This document shows, piece by piece, positions 9,181 to 18,324 of a DNA stretch of 64,000 nt. Every line of letters starts with the position of its first letter. Position 1 is the stretch's first letter. Both the position numbers and the translations under genes were made by a program. Source of the DNA: Microthrixaceae bacterium (GTDB lineage: Bacteria; Actinomycetota; Acidimicrobiia; Acidimicrobiales; Microtrichaceae); the NCBI GenBank assembly GCA_027493675.1, contig JAOSKI010000044.1, positions 62,001 through 126,000 of the forward strand, read 5' to 3'. The notes beneath the pieces are model-generated. The model saw only the letters and a program-made list of their open reading frames with translations, had not been told where the DNA came from and did not search any database.

Positions 9181-10437
9181 ATGTGCCCCGATACCGTCGA
9201 AGGCATGCGGGATTCCTTCGAGCAGCCTCGTGTGACATCGCGGGTTGCCGCAGCGGAGCCGCCACGGGTGATCGCCGCGGTCGGCGGGCCGCCTGTGGTG
9301 GCGGAGCTCGTAGTGGCAGCACTGGACCTCGGCGGGCTCACGGCGTCGGGTGCGCGGATCACGGGTTGGGCGGTCGCAGCATCGTTGGTGATGACCACCG
9401 TGGTGCGTCCGCTGCTGGGCGAGTTGGCATCCGCCCGAATGGCAACGCAGGACCGCGACGCCGAGCTCGTGTGGGTGAAGGCGGAACGGAACTTCCGTGA
9501 CCGCGTGGAACGCGCACTCGCTCAGGCCGCAGCCGAGCCGGCGGTCATGCGCGCGGCCCTGCGAGCCACCCGCGAGTTGTGTCCCGACGCCGAGGCCACG
9601 CTCCTGCTCGCCGTGCCCGACGAGCCCAGGGTGGGATGGACCGTACGGCTCGCCGAGGGCGAGCTCCTGCCGGCCAGGCCGATCCCCGGCACCCCAGGGT
9701 GTGCAGCGCTTGCTGGCACCACCGTGGTCGCCACCGACTCCTCGGCCCTCGACGCCTGCGAACACCTCGAGGATCCCGAGATGGCAGTTTCCGCGTCATG
9801 CATCCCGCTGCGACTGGGCGACCGGGTCATGGGTGTCGTCTCGACCGTGCAGGCACCGGGTGAAGGACCCGACGCACGTACTCTGGGAATGCTCGAATGG
9901 CTGGTGGATCGGGCCGCTTCGCGCATCGCGGAGCTGCGACGCGTGCAAGGCCGCCGCAGCGCGTTCCGCGAGGACCCGGTGACAGGCTTACCGGGGCCCG
10001 ACGCCCTGGACTCGCACCTGCGGGAGTCCTTCCGGTCGCTCGTGCCGTTCTGTGTGGCGCTGGTCGACATCGACGACTTCGACGGGTTCGAGCACCTCTG
10101 GTCCGCCGAGCGCATCGACGACACCCTACGTGCCGTCGCGGAGTCCCTGCGGCTGACGCTGCGCCCCGACGACGTGGTGTGCCGCATGGACCGTGGAAGC
10201 TTCGCGGTGCTCCTCGGCAACTGCGGCGCCATGCAGGCATCCCTCGCGCTCGAACGGGTACGCGAGTCACTGACTCTGTCACTCAGCGCCACAGGATCGA
10301 CGCCGTTCACCTTCTCCGCCGGTGTCGTCGAATCACACCGTGCGACATCCATCGAGGACCTCCTCGAACAGGCCCGGTCGGCGACACGCCTCGCACGCGG
10401 CAACGGCGGCAACCGCGCCGCGCTCGCCCACGACTGA
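9181..10437 (+). CDS. GAF-like/GGDEF protein with degenerate active site
   Basis: About 418 residues in one open frame. After an N-terminal segment with one probable membrane-associated stretch (WAVAASLVMTTVV, about 65-77), residues about 110-260 look like a GAF-type sensor (CIPLRLGDRVMGVVSTVQAP). The last 165 residues have a GGDEF fold: EDPVTGLPGPDALDSHL, CVALVDIDDFDGFEH, and CRMDRGSFAVLL where RxGGDEF is expected (about 333-339). The catalytic GGDEF is therefore replaced by DRGSF and diguanylate cyclase activity is unlikely; it may bind c-di-GMP or GTP or act as a scaffold. ATG at 9181 is chosen; 9205 is an alternative. Divergent from cysS. Confidence 0.75.
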   Translation: MCPDTVEGMRDSFEQPRVTSRVAAAEPPRVIAAVGGPPVVAELVVAALDLGGLTASGARITGWAVAASLVMTTVVRPLLGELASARMATQDRDAELVWVKAERNFRDRVERALAQAAAEPAVMRAALRATRELCPDAEATLLLAVPDEPRVGWTVRLAEGELLPARPIPGTPGCAALAGTTVVATDSSALDACEHLEDPEMAVSASCIPLRLGDRVMGVVSTVQAPGEGPDARTLGMLEWLVDRAASRIAELRRVQGRRSAFREDPVTGLPGPDALDSHLRESFRSLVPFCVALVDIDDFDGFEHLWSAERIDDTLRAVAESLRLTLRPDDVVCRMDRGSFAVLLGNCGAMQASLALERVRESLTLSLSATGSTPFTFSAGVVESHRATSIEDLLEQARSATRLARGNGGNRAALAHD

Positions 10438-10459
10438 CCCACCAACCGACCGGCGTCAG

Positions 10460-10488
10460 CCGCGGAATCCGCGCTCCACACCGGACAG
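10460..10488 (+). repeat. 29-bp dispersed repeat, copy 1
   Basis: In the 238-base gap between two plus-strand genes. It matches 22802-22830 at 27 of 29 positions; the shared core is CGCGCTCCACACCGGACAG-like. Nothing else is seen in this gap except the ribosome-binding site of the next gene. Confidence 0.6.
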
Positions 10489-10675
10489 AACAGTGGCGCG
10501 CACGGGACAGGACCGGGGGACCGAGGCTGTCCCACACCTCGGGTAGGTTCCACGGGTCACATCGGATCCATCCACCTGACACCCGATACCAACCACCGAC
10601 TTCCCCGAACCGAGCGACCCGCAACCGCGGGTGACGGCCTCCGCACTGAAGGCATAACCTGAATCGAGGAAGAAC

Positions 10676-11362
10676 ATGGTGATGACAGAGGACATCCGCC
10701 ACCGGATACACAACCGACTGGACGAGCTCATGGGCACCGAGGAGGCAACTGCTCTCATGGAGGCGTTCCCACCGACCGGATGGGCGGACGTGGCCACAAA
10801 CGCCGACCTGGAACACCTTCAGACGGTGCTGCGCCAGGAGATCCGCTCGTCGGCAGCGGAGACCCGGAACCGAGATGAGCGACCTGCGCACCGGATGAGC
10901 GTCCTGCGCGGTGACCTGCGCACCGAGATGAGCGTCCTGCGCGGTGATCTGCGCACCGAGATGAGCGACCTGGACGCCAGGCTCTGCTCGAAGATGAGCG
11001 ACCTGGACAGAGACCTCCGCTCGGAGATGACCGGCCTGCGCGACGACCTCCGCTCGGAGATGACCAACCTCCGCGACGAACTCCGCACCGATATGACCGG
11101 CCTCCGCGACGACCTCCGCTCGGAGATGACCAACCTCCGCGACGAACTCCGCACCGAGATGATCGGCCTGCGCGACGAACTCCGCACCGATATGACCGGC
11201 CTGCGCGACGAGCACCACAAGGACAGCGTCAGCCTTCGGGTGGAGATCGGCAACGTTCGATCAGACCTGCTCCGCGATCAACGCAACCTCGTGTTCTCGT
11301 TCATCGGGGCGAATGCCGCGATCGCGGCGCTAGCGGTCACCGTGCAACAACTGCTGGGCTGA
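10676..11362 (+). CDS. Hendecad-repeat coiled-coil protein with C-terminal membrane anchor
   Basis: 228 residues; ATG preceded by GAGGAAGAAC as ribosome-binding site. Residues about 1-60 are non-repetitive (DELMGTEEATALMEAFPPTG). Residues about 74-183 are ten tandem 11-residue units of the type LRDDLRSEMTN, which predicts a right-handed or straight coiled-coil stalk. The C terminus LVFSFIGANAAIAALAVTVQ is a likely transmembrane helix. The segment NRDERPAHR (about 64-72) is a repeat unit read out of frame: the neighbouring frame reads TEMSDLRT, so two compensating indels flank it. Similar DUF1640/CCDC90-like architectures occur in bacteria and phages. Function unknown; a membrane-tethered tether or oligomerisation stalk is possible. 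Confidence 0.75.
   Translation: MVMTEDIRHRIHNRLDELMGTEEATALMEAFPPTGWADVATNADLEHLQTVLRQEIRSSAAETRNRDERPAHRMSVLRGDLRTEMSVLRGDLRTEMSDLDARLCSKMSDLDRDLRSEMTGLRDDLRSEMTNLRDELRTDMTGLRDDLRSEMTNLRDELRTEMIGLRDELRTDMTGLRDEHHKDSVSLRVEIGNVRSDLLRDQRNLVFSFIGANAAIAALAVTVQQLLG
10895..11224 (+). repeat. Ten tandem 33-bp repeats
   Basis: Ten units of 33 bp code for 11-residue coiled-coil repeats in the preceding gene. Some neighbouring pairs are nearly identical at the DNA level (for example the units around 11040-11170), indicating recent duplication or gene conversion. One further unit just upstream (about 10870-10893) is out of frame. Confidence 0.85.
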
Positions 11363-11412
11363 ACGCCGTCGATGGCCGCGCCCCGATCCGGGTCCGTTAT
11401 CTTCGCGACGTC

Positions 11413-14049
11413 ATGCGCGCCGATCCTCCCAACCCGTCACCGAAGCGATCCGTCCCCGACAAGCCGGGCGTGGACGGCTTGCACGACAAGTGGGCGACGA
11501 TCTGGGAAGGCGACGGCACCTATGCCTTCGACGCGACCGCCACACGCGACGAGGTGTTCTCGATCGACACCCCTCCACCCACGGTCTCGGGTTCCCTGCA
11601 CGTGGGACACGTCTTCTCCTACACCCACACAGACACCCTCGCCCGCTACCACCGCATGCGCGGCAAGGCCGTGTTCTACCCGATGGGTTGGGACGACAAC
11701 GGCCTGCCGACCGAGCGGCGCGTCGAGAACTACTACGGTGTGCTTTGCGACCCCTCGATCCCCTACGACGCCGACTTCACCCCGCCCGAGCAACCTGCCA
11801 AGAAGCGAAGCGACTTCGTGCCGGTCAGCCGGCCCAACTTCATCGAGCTCTGCGAGCAGCTGGTCGCGATCGACGAGAAGGCATTCGAGGCGACATGGCG
11901 TCAACTCGGGTTGTCGGTCGACTGGCAGCGCACCTACACCACCATCGGCGCACACAGCCGCCGCGTCTCCCAGCGTGCGTTCCTGCGCAACCTGGCCCGC
12001 GGCGAGGCCTACTCCACCGAGGCGCCGTGCCTGTGGGACGTGACCTTCCAGACCGCTGTCGCCCAAGCCGAACTCGAGGATCGTGAGCGGCCCGGCGCCT
12101 ACCACGCGCTCGCCTTCCGGACCCGTTCGCGCGGGTGAGTCCGACGACGGCGTCGAACCGGTCGTCATCGACACCACCCGCCCCGAACTGGTCGTGAGCT
12201 GCGTGGCGCTGGTGGCGCATCCGGACGACGAGCGATACCAACCGCTGTTCGGAAGCTCCGTGCGCACGCCCGTGTTCGGGGTCGAGGTGCCCGTGCTCGC
12301 TCATGAGCTCGCCGAACCCGACAAGGGCACCGGCATCGCCATGATCTGCACCTTCGGCGATACCACCGACGTGACCTGGTGGCGCGAGCTCGACCTCCCG
12401 ACCCGGGCCGCCATGACCCGCGACGGCCGCTTCACGACCGACACCCCGCAGTGGCTCTCCAGCGCCGAGGCACGTGACGCCTACTCGCGCATCGCAGGCA
12501 AGTCCCCTGGCGGAGCGCAGGCCCAGATGGTCGAGATGTTGCGTGACTCCGGTGAGCTGATCGGCGATCCCAGGCCCTTGCAGCACGCAGTGAAGTTCTT
12601 CGAGAAAGGTGACAAGCCACTGGAGATAGTCACCTCACGACAGTGGTACATCCGCAATGGTGGTCGATCCGAGGACCTGAAGGCCAAGCTGATCGCCAGG
12701 GGCGACGAGCTCGCCTGGCACCCCTCCTTCATGCAGCACCGCTACAGCAACTGGGTCGACGGGCTCAACGGCGACTGGCTCGTATCGCGGCAGCGCTACT
12801 TCGGCGTACCGATTCCCGTCTGGTACCACCTCGACGCGGATGGCAACCCGGACCACGACAACCCGATCACCCCGGACGAGGCGAGCCTGCCGATCGACCC
12901 TCAGGCCGACTGCCCACCCGGGTTCACACCCGAGCAGCGGGGGCGCCACGAGGTTTCGTGGGTGACCCCGACATCATGGACACGTGGGCGACGTCCTCGC
13001 TGACACCCGAGATCGCCTGCGGGTGGGAGGACGACCCCGGGTTGTTCGAAGCCACGTTCCCGATGGACCTGCGTCCCCAGGGCCACGACATCATCCGCAC
13101 CTGGTTGTTCTCGACCATGGTGCGCAGCCACTACGAGTTCGCCCAGGCTCCGTGGCGCAACGCGGCGCTGTCGGGTTGGATCCTCGACCCGGACCGCAAG
13201 AAGATGTCGAAGTCGAAGGGCAACGTGGTGGTGCCCACCGAACTGCTGGAGCAGCACAGCCCCGACGCTGTGCGCTACTGGGCGGCCAGCGCACGCCCCG
13301 GAACCGACACCGCCTTCGACGTGGCCCAGATGAAGGTGGGCCGCCGCCTGGCCATCAAGTTGCTCAACGCCAGTCGCTTCGCGCTCGGCTTCGCCGTCGA
13401 CCGACGCACCGGCACGACCACCCTGTCGGACCCGAGCGATGTCACCGAGATCCTGGACCGTTCGATGTTGGCCGGGCTCAGTGACCTGGTGACCGACGCG
13501 ACCGCCGCGTTCGAGGAGTTCGACTACGCACGTGCCCTGGAACGAACCGAAGGCTGGTTCTGGGCGTTCTGCGACGACTACCTGGAGCTCGTCAAGACCC
13601 GGGCGTACGGCGAGGGCGACTACTCCCCCGCCGAGATCGCCTCGGCGCGGGCTGCTCTCGACCTCGCGCTGTCGGTGCTGTTGAGGCTCTTCGCCCCGTT
13701 CCTACCCTTCACCTGCGAGGAGGTCTGGTCGTGGTGGATGAGCGGCTCGGTGCACCGTACGACCTGGCCGACCACCGCCGAGCTGGCGGTACCGACGACC
13801 GGGGCGACACCCGAGGCGCTCGCTGTGGCGTCCACGGTGCTGAGCGGGATCCGCGGCGCCAAGTCGGCAGCGAAGGTGTCCATGCGCAACCCGGTCGACC
13901 GGGTGGTCGTCACGGAGATGGCGGACCGCTTGGAGCTGCTGGGCTTGGTCGCGGGTGACGTCCGCGACGCAGGCCGTGTTTCGGTCCTCGATTCCGTCGA
14001 GGGAGACGAACCCTCTGTCGAGGTGGTGCTCGGCGACCCCGAGCAGTAG
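11413..14049 (+). CDS. valS: Valyl-tRNA synthetase (frameshifted)
   Basis: Class I tRNA synthetase for valine, about 878 codons, normal length. Signatures: [20 protein letters not shown] with HVGH at about 62-65, the zinc-independent [15 protein letters not shown] segment, the CP1 editing domain ([33 protein letters not shown]), [32 protein letters not shown], and [11 protein letters not shown] near residue 596. The C-terminal anticodon-binding domain is complete to the stop. Frames change near 12115 and 12955, each by one base, with no loss of conserved residues. As an essential single-copy gene, its split frames argue for sequence error rather than decay. Confidence 0.93.
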
Positions 14050-14069
14050 CGCGCCGAGCGCTCCCGGTG

Positions 14070-14542
14070 CTACAGCTCCACGTGGCCGCTGAAAGCAGCC
14101 ATGACCTCCTGGAGCACCCTGAAGAACTCCTTGGGGTTGCGGACGTCGGTCATCGCCCGGAACTGCGATGCCTCGTTGGCGGACTCGATCCGGATGGTCG
14201 ATGCCCCGACCAACCGCTGCCAGAAGGACCGTCGAAGGCTCACGTCGGTGACCTTGCGCCACGGGATGAACTCCACGTTGCGATCGAGGACCCCCGAGGT
14301 TCGCAAGACCCTGAAGTCGGTGAGCACGTAGCGGGTGTGCCACGCGTCCAGTAACGCCAGGCGAGCATCGCCAACAGCACGATCAGCAGGAGCAACGCCG
14401 CAAACGGACCAACCATCGATGCCGCCACGAAGCTCACGAGCAGGCCTACCACCGCAAGCGGCGCCTGGTCGTAGGTGACCACCCACCAGTCGGGTGAGGC
14501 CATCTCATAGACCTTCTCACCCGGCAGCAACAGGTCGGCCAC
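14070..14542 (-). CDS. Bacterial PH-domain membrane protein (frameshifted)
   Basis: About 157 codons. The N terminus MADLLLPGEKVYEMASPDWW leads into two hydrophobic segments (LAVVGLLVSFVAASMVGPF and ALLLLIVLLAMLAWRYW). After a frame change near 14350 comes a bacterial PH (bPH_2/YdbS-like) domain: RYVLTDFRVLRTSGVLDRNV, PWRKVTDVSLRRSFWQRLVG and TIRIESANEASQF. Such proteins sit in the membrane with the PH fold in the cytoplasm; function unknown. It converges with valS, with a short hairpin-like AGCGC..GCGCT sequence in the 20-base gap. Confidence 0.75.
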
Positions 14543-14625
14543 GATGCGCTCCGGGATGCCAGGAGCGAACCCTGTCCGGAACCTGGATCCGGCGTGCCCT
14601 CAGCGACCCCGTCACGGCAACCGGC

Positions 14626-14796
14626 TCAGAACTCCGAGATGAAGTCAGCGAACCGCCCGATCCCCTCTTGGACCAGCCCGGCGACCCATCCGATCACCTC
14701 GCCGACGTCACTCGCGGCAGTGGCCGGACTGCGCCACAGCGCGACGACGACCACCGAGACTGCGAGGGCTGCGACGACCTGGACGACCTTGTTCAT
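14626..14796 (-). CDS. Small single-pass membrane/secreted protein
   Basis: 56 residues starting MNKVVQVVAALAVSVVVVAL, with a signal-peptide or membrane helix at residues 4-22, then SPATAASDVGEVIGWVAGL and an amphipathic end GIGRFADFISEF. Small proteins of this layout are frequent in actinobacteria and unnamed. It is divergent from the GGDEF-EAL gene, with 123 bases between the two starts. Confidence 0.6.
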   Translation of the reverse strand: MNKVVQVVAALAVSVVVVALWRSPATAASDVGEVIGWVAGLVQEGIGRFADFISEF

Positions 14797-14919
14797 AGCG
14801 CTAGACGGAACGCTAGTGGTGACATCTCGGTACACCGTGGATACCCCCGAACAAGAGGCTCGAGGAATTGTTCGATTCGCGTGCCGATATTGACGTCGGC
14901 GGGTTGCGGAGCATCTAGC

Positions 14920-16930
14920 ATGACCGCCGTGGGAATGCCCTTGATCAAGCGCTCGAAGGCACAGGCAGCACTCGACGATCTGCGGTCCGCATACGACGCG
15001 AGCATCGCTGAAGCAGGCCTCGTCCTGTTGCAGCAGACCGCAGCAGGCGCAGACAGCCACCATGTGTCACAGTCGTGTCTGGACGTGCTGGGTTGGGAAC
15101 CCACGGCGTTCCTCGCCGCGGGAACCCTGCGCAGCATCGTGCACGTGGACGACCTCGCACTGTTCCGCACGGCGGCCACCGATCCCCATGGGGAGGCGCC
15201 GGTGATCCGCCTCCGCAGGCCCGACGGGGCCTACGGGCACTTCCGGTTCGGAGTCACTGCCCGCGGGATCAGCGATCCGTTGACCTACTGCGTGCTGGAC
15301 GTGAGCCGCGACGCCAAAGCCAGGACTGCGCGAGCGAGGGCCGCCGAGATACTCGACACATCCGAGTCAGCCATCCTCGTCATGTCGTTGGCGGATCTCC
15401 GCGACCCTGCCAGCCTGGTCGTCGAGAGCCTGAATCCTGCGGCAGCGCGGCTCCTGCGAAGCGACTCTCCCGCGACGCTCGACGAACTTTTCTCCGGCAA
15501 CACACTTCAACTCCTGCACAGCGCCGCATTCGACGTGGCGCACACAGGCGAGAGGTTGGCGTTCACGCGGCTGAGCCTCGGGGAGTTCCCGAACCAACTC
15601 CTCGACGTGGGGCTTTCACGCCTCGCAGACGGCACGATCTCGATGCACCTCGACGACGTGACGATGCAGGCATCGATCGAACAGCGCCTGCGTGACCGCG
15701 CCCTGTACGACCAGAGCACCGGACTACCCAACCTCGCCTTCCTGGAGGACCACCTCACTGACTTGGCCCACGGCGGCGGAGCCTCCGTCGGAATGCTCGT
15801 GATCGAGTTGGCCGGTTCACCAGGGGATCGCCCGGTTGTGACCGAGGTGGCCCAACGATTGAGCGACCTGGCTCCAGGTGCGTCGCTGCTTGCGCGCCTG
15901 GGCGAGCAGCGACTGGCGCTCGCCATCGACTCGCTGAGCTGCGAAGAGGAGCTCAGCGTGATCACCCAGAGCGCAACCGCCGCCATGGCAGTCCCCTTCG
16001 ACATAGCCGGCGAGGCGGTCTCGGTGCAGGCAGTGGTCGGTGCTGCTGCGAGCAGCCCATCCGACGCCAGGGCGACCCTGCTGCGCGACGCTGAGGACGC
16101 GCTGCGTCGCGCGATCGCGCAGCATCGTCCGTGGGTCATCGGATCCGCTGAGGACCGGGTGGCCCCCTCAGGCCTGTTCCATGACGTGCGCGAAGGTGTA
16201 GGGCACGGACGTATGGAGTTGCGCTACCAACCCCTGCTCGACCTTCGCACCGGCCGTATCACCAAGGTGGAGGCCCTGTTGCGTTGGGCCGACGGCGACC
16301 GCCTGTCGGACGCCTCCCTCGAGCTGGCCGAGCGCTCCGGGATCCCAGACGTGCTGCCACGCTGGGTAATCGGTGAAGCAGCCGGGGCAGCACGTTGGCT
16401 GGCGGACTCGGGGTTCGACCAGACGGTTGCGATCAACCTCGCCAACGGATCCGCCGTCGATGGGATCGACGGCCTCATCGGCTTGCTCGCGGCCGAGGGC
16501 CTGTTCACCCACGGTCGGCTCGAGGTGGAGATCCCCGAGTCGCTCATCACCCAGGATCCGATGAGTGCCACGGGAGATGATCGCGGACCTGCAGAGCCTC
16601 GCGATGACGGTGGCGATCGACGATTTCGGCGCCGGCTACACCTCGCTGTCCGCCGTGTCGGGTCTGGGTATCGACTCATTGAAGATCGATCGGAGCTTCA
16701 TAGCCACCATGACCTCCATCCCTGCGGACGAGGCAGTGGTGCGATCCACCATCGGGCTGTGTCACCAGATCGGCATCGAGGTCACCGCGCTGGGTGTCGC
16801 GGACTCCGACACCCTCGAGTTGCTGAGGACCATGGACTGCGACTTGGCGCAGGGTTCGGCTGTGTGCGAGCCGGTCTCCCTCGAGGAGCTCCCGACGCGC
16901 ATCGCGGACATCCAACGCAGCCTCGTCTGA
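14920..16930 (+). CDS. PAS-GGDEF-EAL protein with degenerate motifs (frameshifted)
   Basis: About 670 codons from ATG 14920. Order: PAS-like sensor segments (HFRFGVTARGISDPLTYCVL about 105-125; ESAILVMSLADL), a GGDEF fold from DQSTGLPNLAFLEDHL in which GGDEF is replaced by RLGEQRLALAI, and an EAL domain from RYQPLLDLRTGRITKVEALL. The EAL glutamate, AINLANG asparagine, EIPESLI glutamate, AIDDFGAGYTS and LKIDRSFI are present. However, the usual AEGVE motif reads TALGVAD, so two acidic residues are missing. One frame change near 16565. c-di-GMP hydrolysis is doubtful; a c-di-GMP or GTP sensing role is as likely. Confidence 0.8.
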
Positions 16931-16995
16931 CGCACCGGGAACTCCGGCGTCACACCCACCTCCGTCACCCGACGAAAACCGGAGCAGCACCACTC

Positions 16996-18290
16996 ATGGC
17001 ACAAATCGTCTCCTCAGCGGCCGAAGCAGTGGCGATGATCCGCCCAACGACCGGCTCGGGTTGGGCCTGGGGCCTTCGCACCCGCCGAGGCTCCTGCATG
17101 CACTCGGGGAACGCGACGACTGGGAGCACCTCGAGATGGCCGGCGCCCTGTTGACCGACCTCTATTCGATCTTCACCAATCCCAACGTCCGGTTCCGCAG
17201 CGGCTTCTTCGGACCGGCCGAGCGCTTCCTTCGGGACTCCGGGGCAAACATCGAGTACGTGCCCGCTGACTTCCGGCGTTTCGGGCCGATTCTCGAAAAA
17301 GGAGGCACCACGGGTGCTGGCGTTCGCGACCGCGCCCCTGACAGCGATGGAAGGCTGTCGTTGTCACTTCACGCAGGATCCACCATCGACGAGCTCCACC
17401 GTTGCGCCGCGGATCCCGGAACGACTCCTGATCATCGAGTACTCCGACGCCTTCCCACGCACCTACGGCCTGCCACCCCAGCACCCCCACTCGCTGCACA
17501 TCGACGAAGTCGACGTAGCCTTCGAGTCCGACGGCCGCCGGTGGAGCTGGCCGATGCCGATGGCACCGAGATCGACCGTGAGATCGCGGAGTTGGCCACC
17601 ACGTTCATCCCCGACGGTGCGACCCTCCAGACCGGCATCGGAGCGATCCCTTCGATGATCGCCACGATGCTGGCCGAAGGCGACGGTGGCGGCTATGGCG
17701 TGCACTCCGAGATGTTCACCAACGGGCTGATGCGCCTTCACAAGGCCGGGAAGGTGACCAACGCAGACAAGGGCGAGTTCGACGGGTACTCGGTGACCAC
17801 CTTCGCGGCGGGTTGCGCCGAGCTCTACGAGTTCCTGCACGAGAACGACGAGGTGAGGTTCCTTCCAGTGGAGATCGTCAACGATTCACAGATGATCGCC
17901 ACCAACCGCCGGTTCGTGTCCATCAACGGGGCGATGGGAGTGGACCTCTACGGTCAGGTCGCGGCCGACACTGTGAACGGGCGACAGCATTCGGGCACCG
18001 GCGGCCACGAGGACTTCATCGCCGGAGCCGGGCTGCAGCTCGAGGACCGCTCCCTCATCTGCCTGCACTCCACCGCCGAGGGGCCCGACAGGCGGGTGAG
18101 CAGGATCATGGCGAACGTCTCACCGAAGATGACCGTCACCACGCCCCGCCATCAGGTGGACGTGATAATCACCGAGTTCGGCATCGCGGAGCTGCAGGGC
18201 CTCACGGTGCGCGAACGTGCCAATGCGCTGGCGGAGATCGCGCACCCGGACTTCCGCGACGAACTCCGCGAGGCCGCCGAACAGATGTGA
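16996..18290 (+). CDS. Acetyl-CoA hydrolase/CoA-transferase (4-hydroxybutyrate CoA-transferase-like), multiply frameshifted
   Basis: ATG MAQIVSSAAEAVAMIRP begins the N-terminal CoA-transferase domain. The protein then alternates between frames, with breaks near 17050, 17305, 17340, 17415 and 17525. Conserved pieces follow in the correct order: LHALGERDDWEHLEM, LSLSLHAGSTIDELHR, SDAFPRTYGLPPQHPHSLH, FIPDGATLQTGIGAIPSM and YGVHSEMFTNG with the catalytic-type glutamate. From 17540 to the end one frame is intact, including GGHEDFIAGAG and IITEFGIAEL. The family transfers or hydrolyses short acyl-CoA thioesters. Five shifts in 500 bases could be a local error hotspot or real decay. Confidence 0.82.
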
Positions 18291-18292
18291 TC

Positions 18293-18311
18293 CCCCGCCG
18301 CCTCGGCGGGG
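18293..18311. terminator. Hairpin between convergent genes
   Basis: CCCCGCC-GCCTC-GGCGGGG lies in the 34-base gap between the CoA-transferase stop and the beta-galactosidase stop. A bidirectional terminator is likely. Confidence 0.55.
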
Positions 18312-18324
18312 CCGCTGTGCGTGG

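Noticed and set aside
14494-14919. Upstream extension of the GGDEF-EAL frame.
   Set aside because: It is antisense to the PH-domain gene and the small membrane protein gene and lacks a sensible domain.
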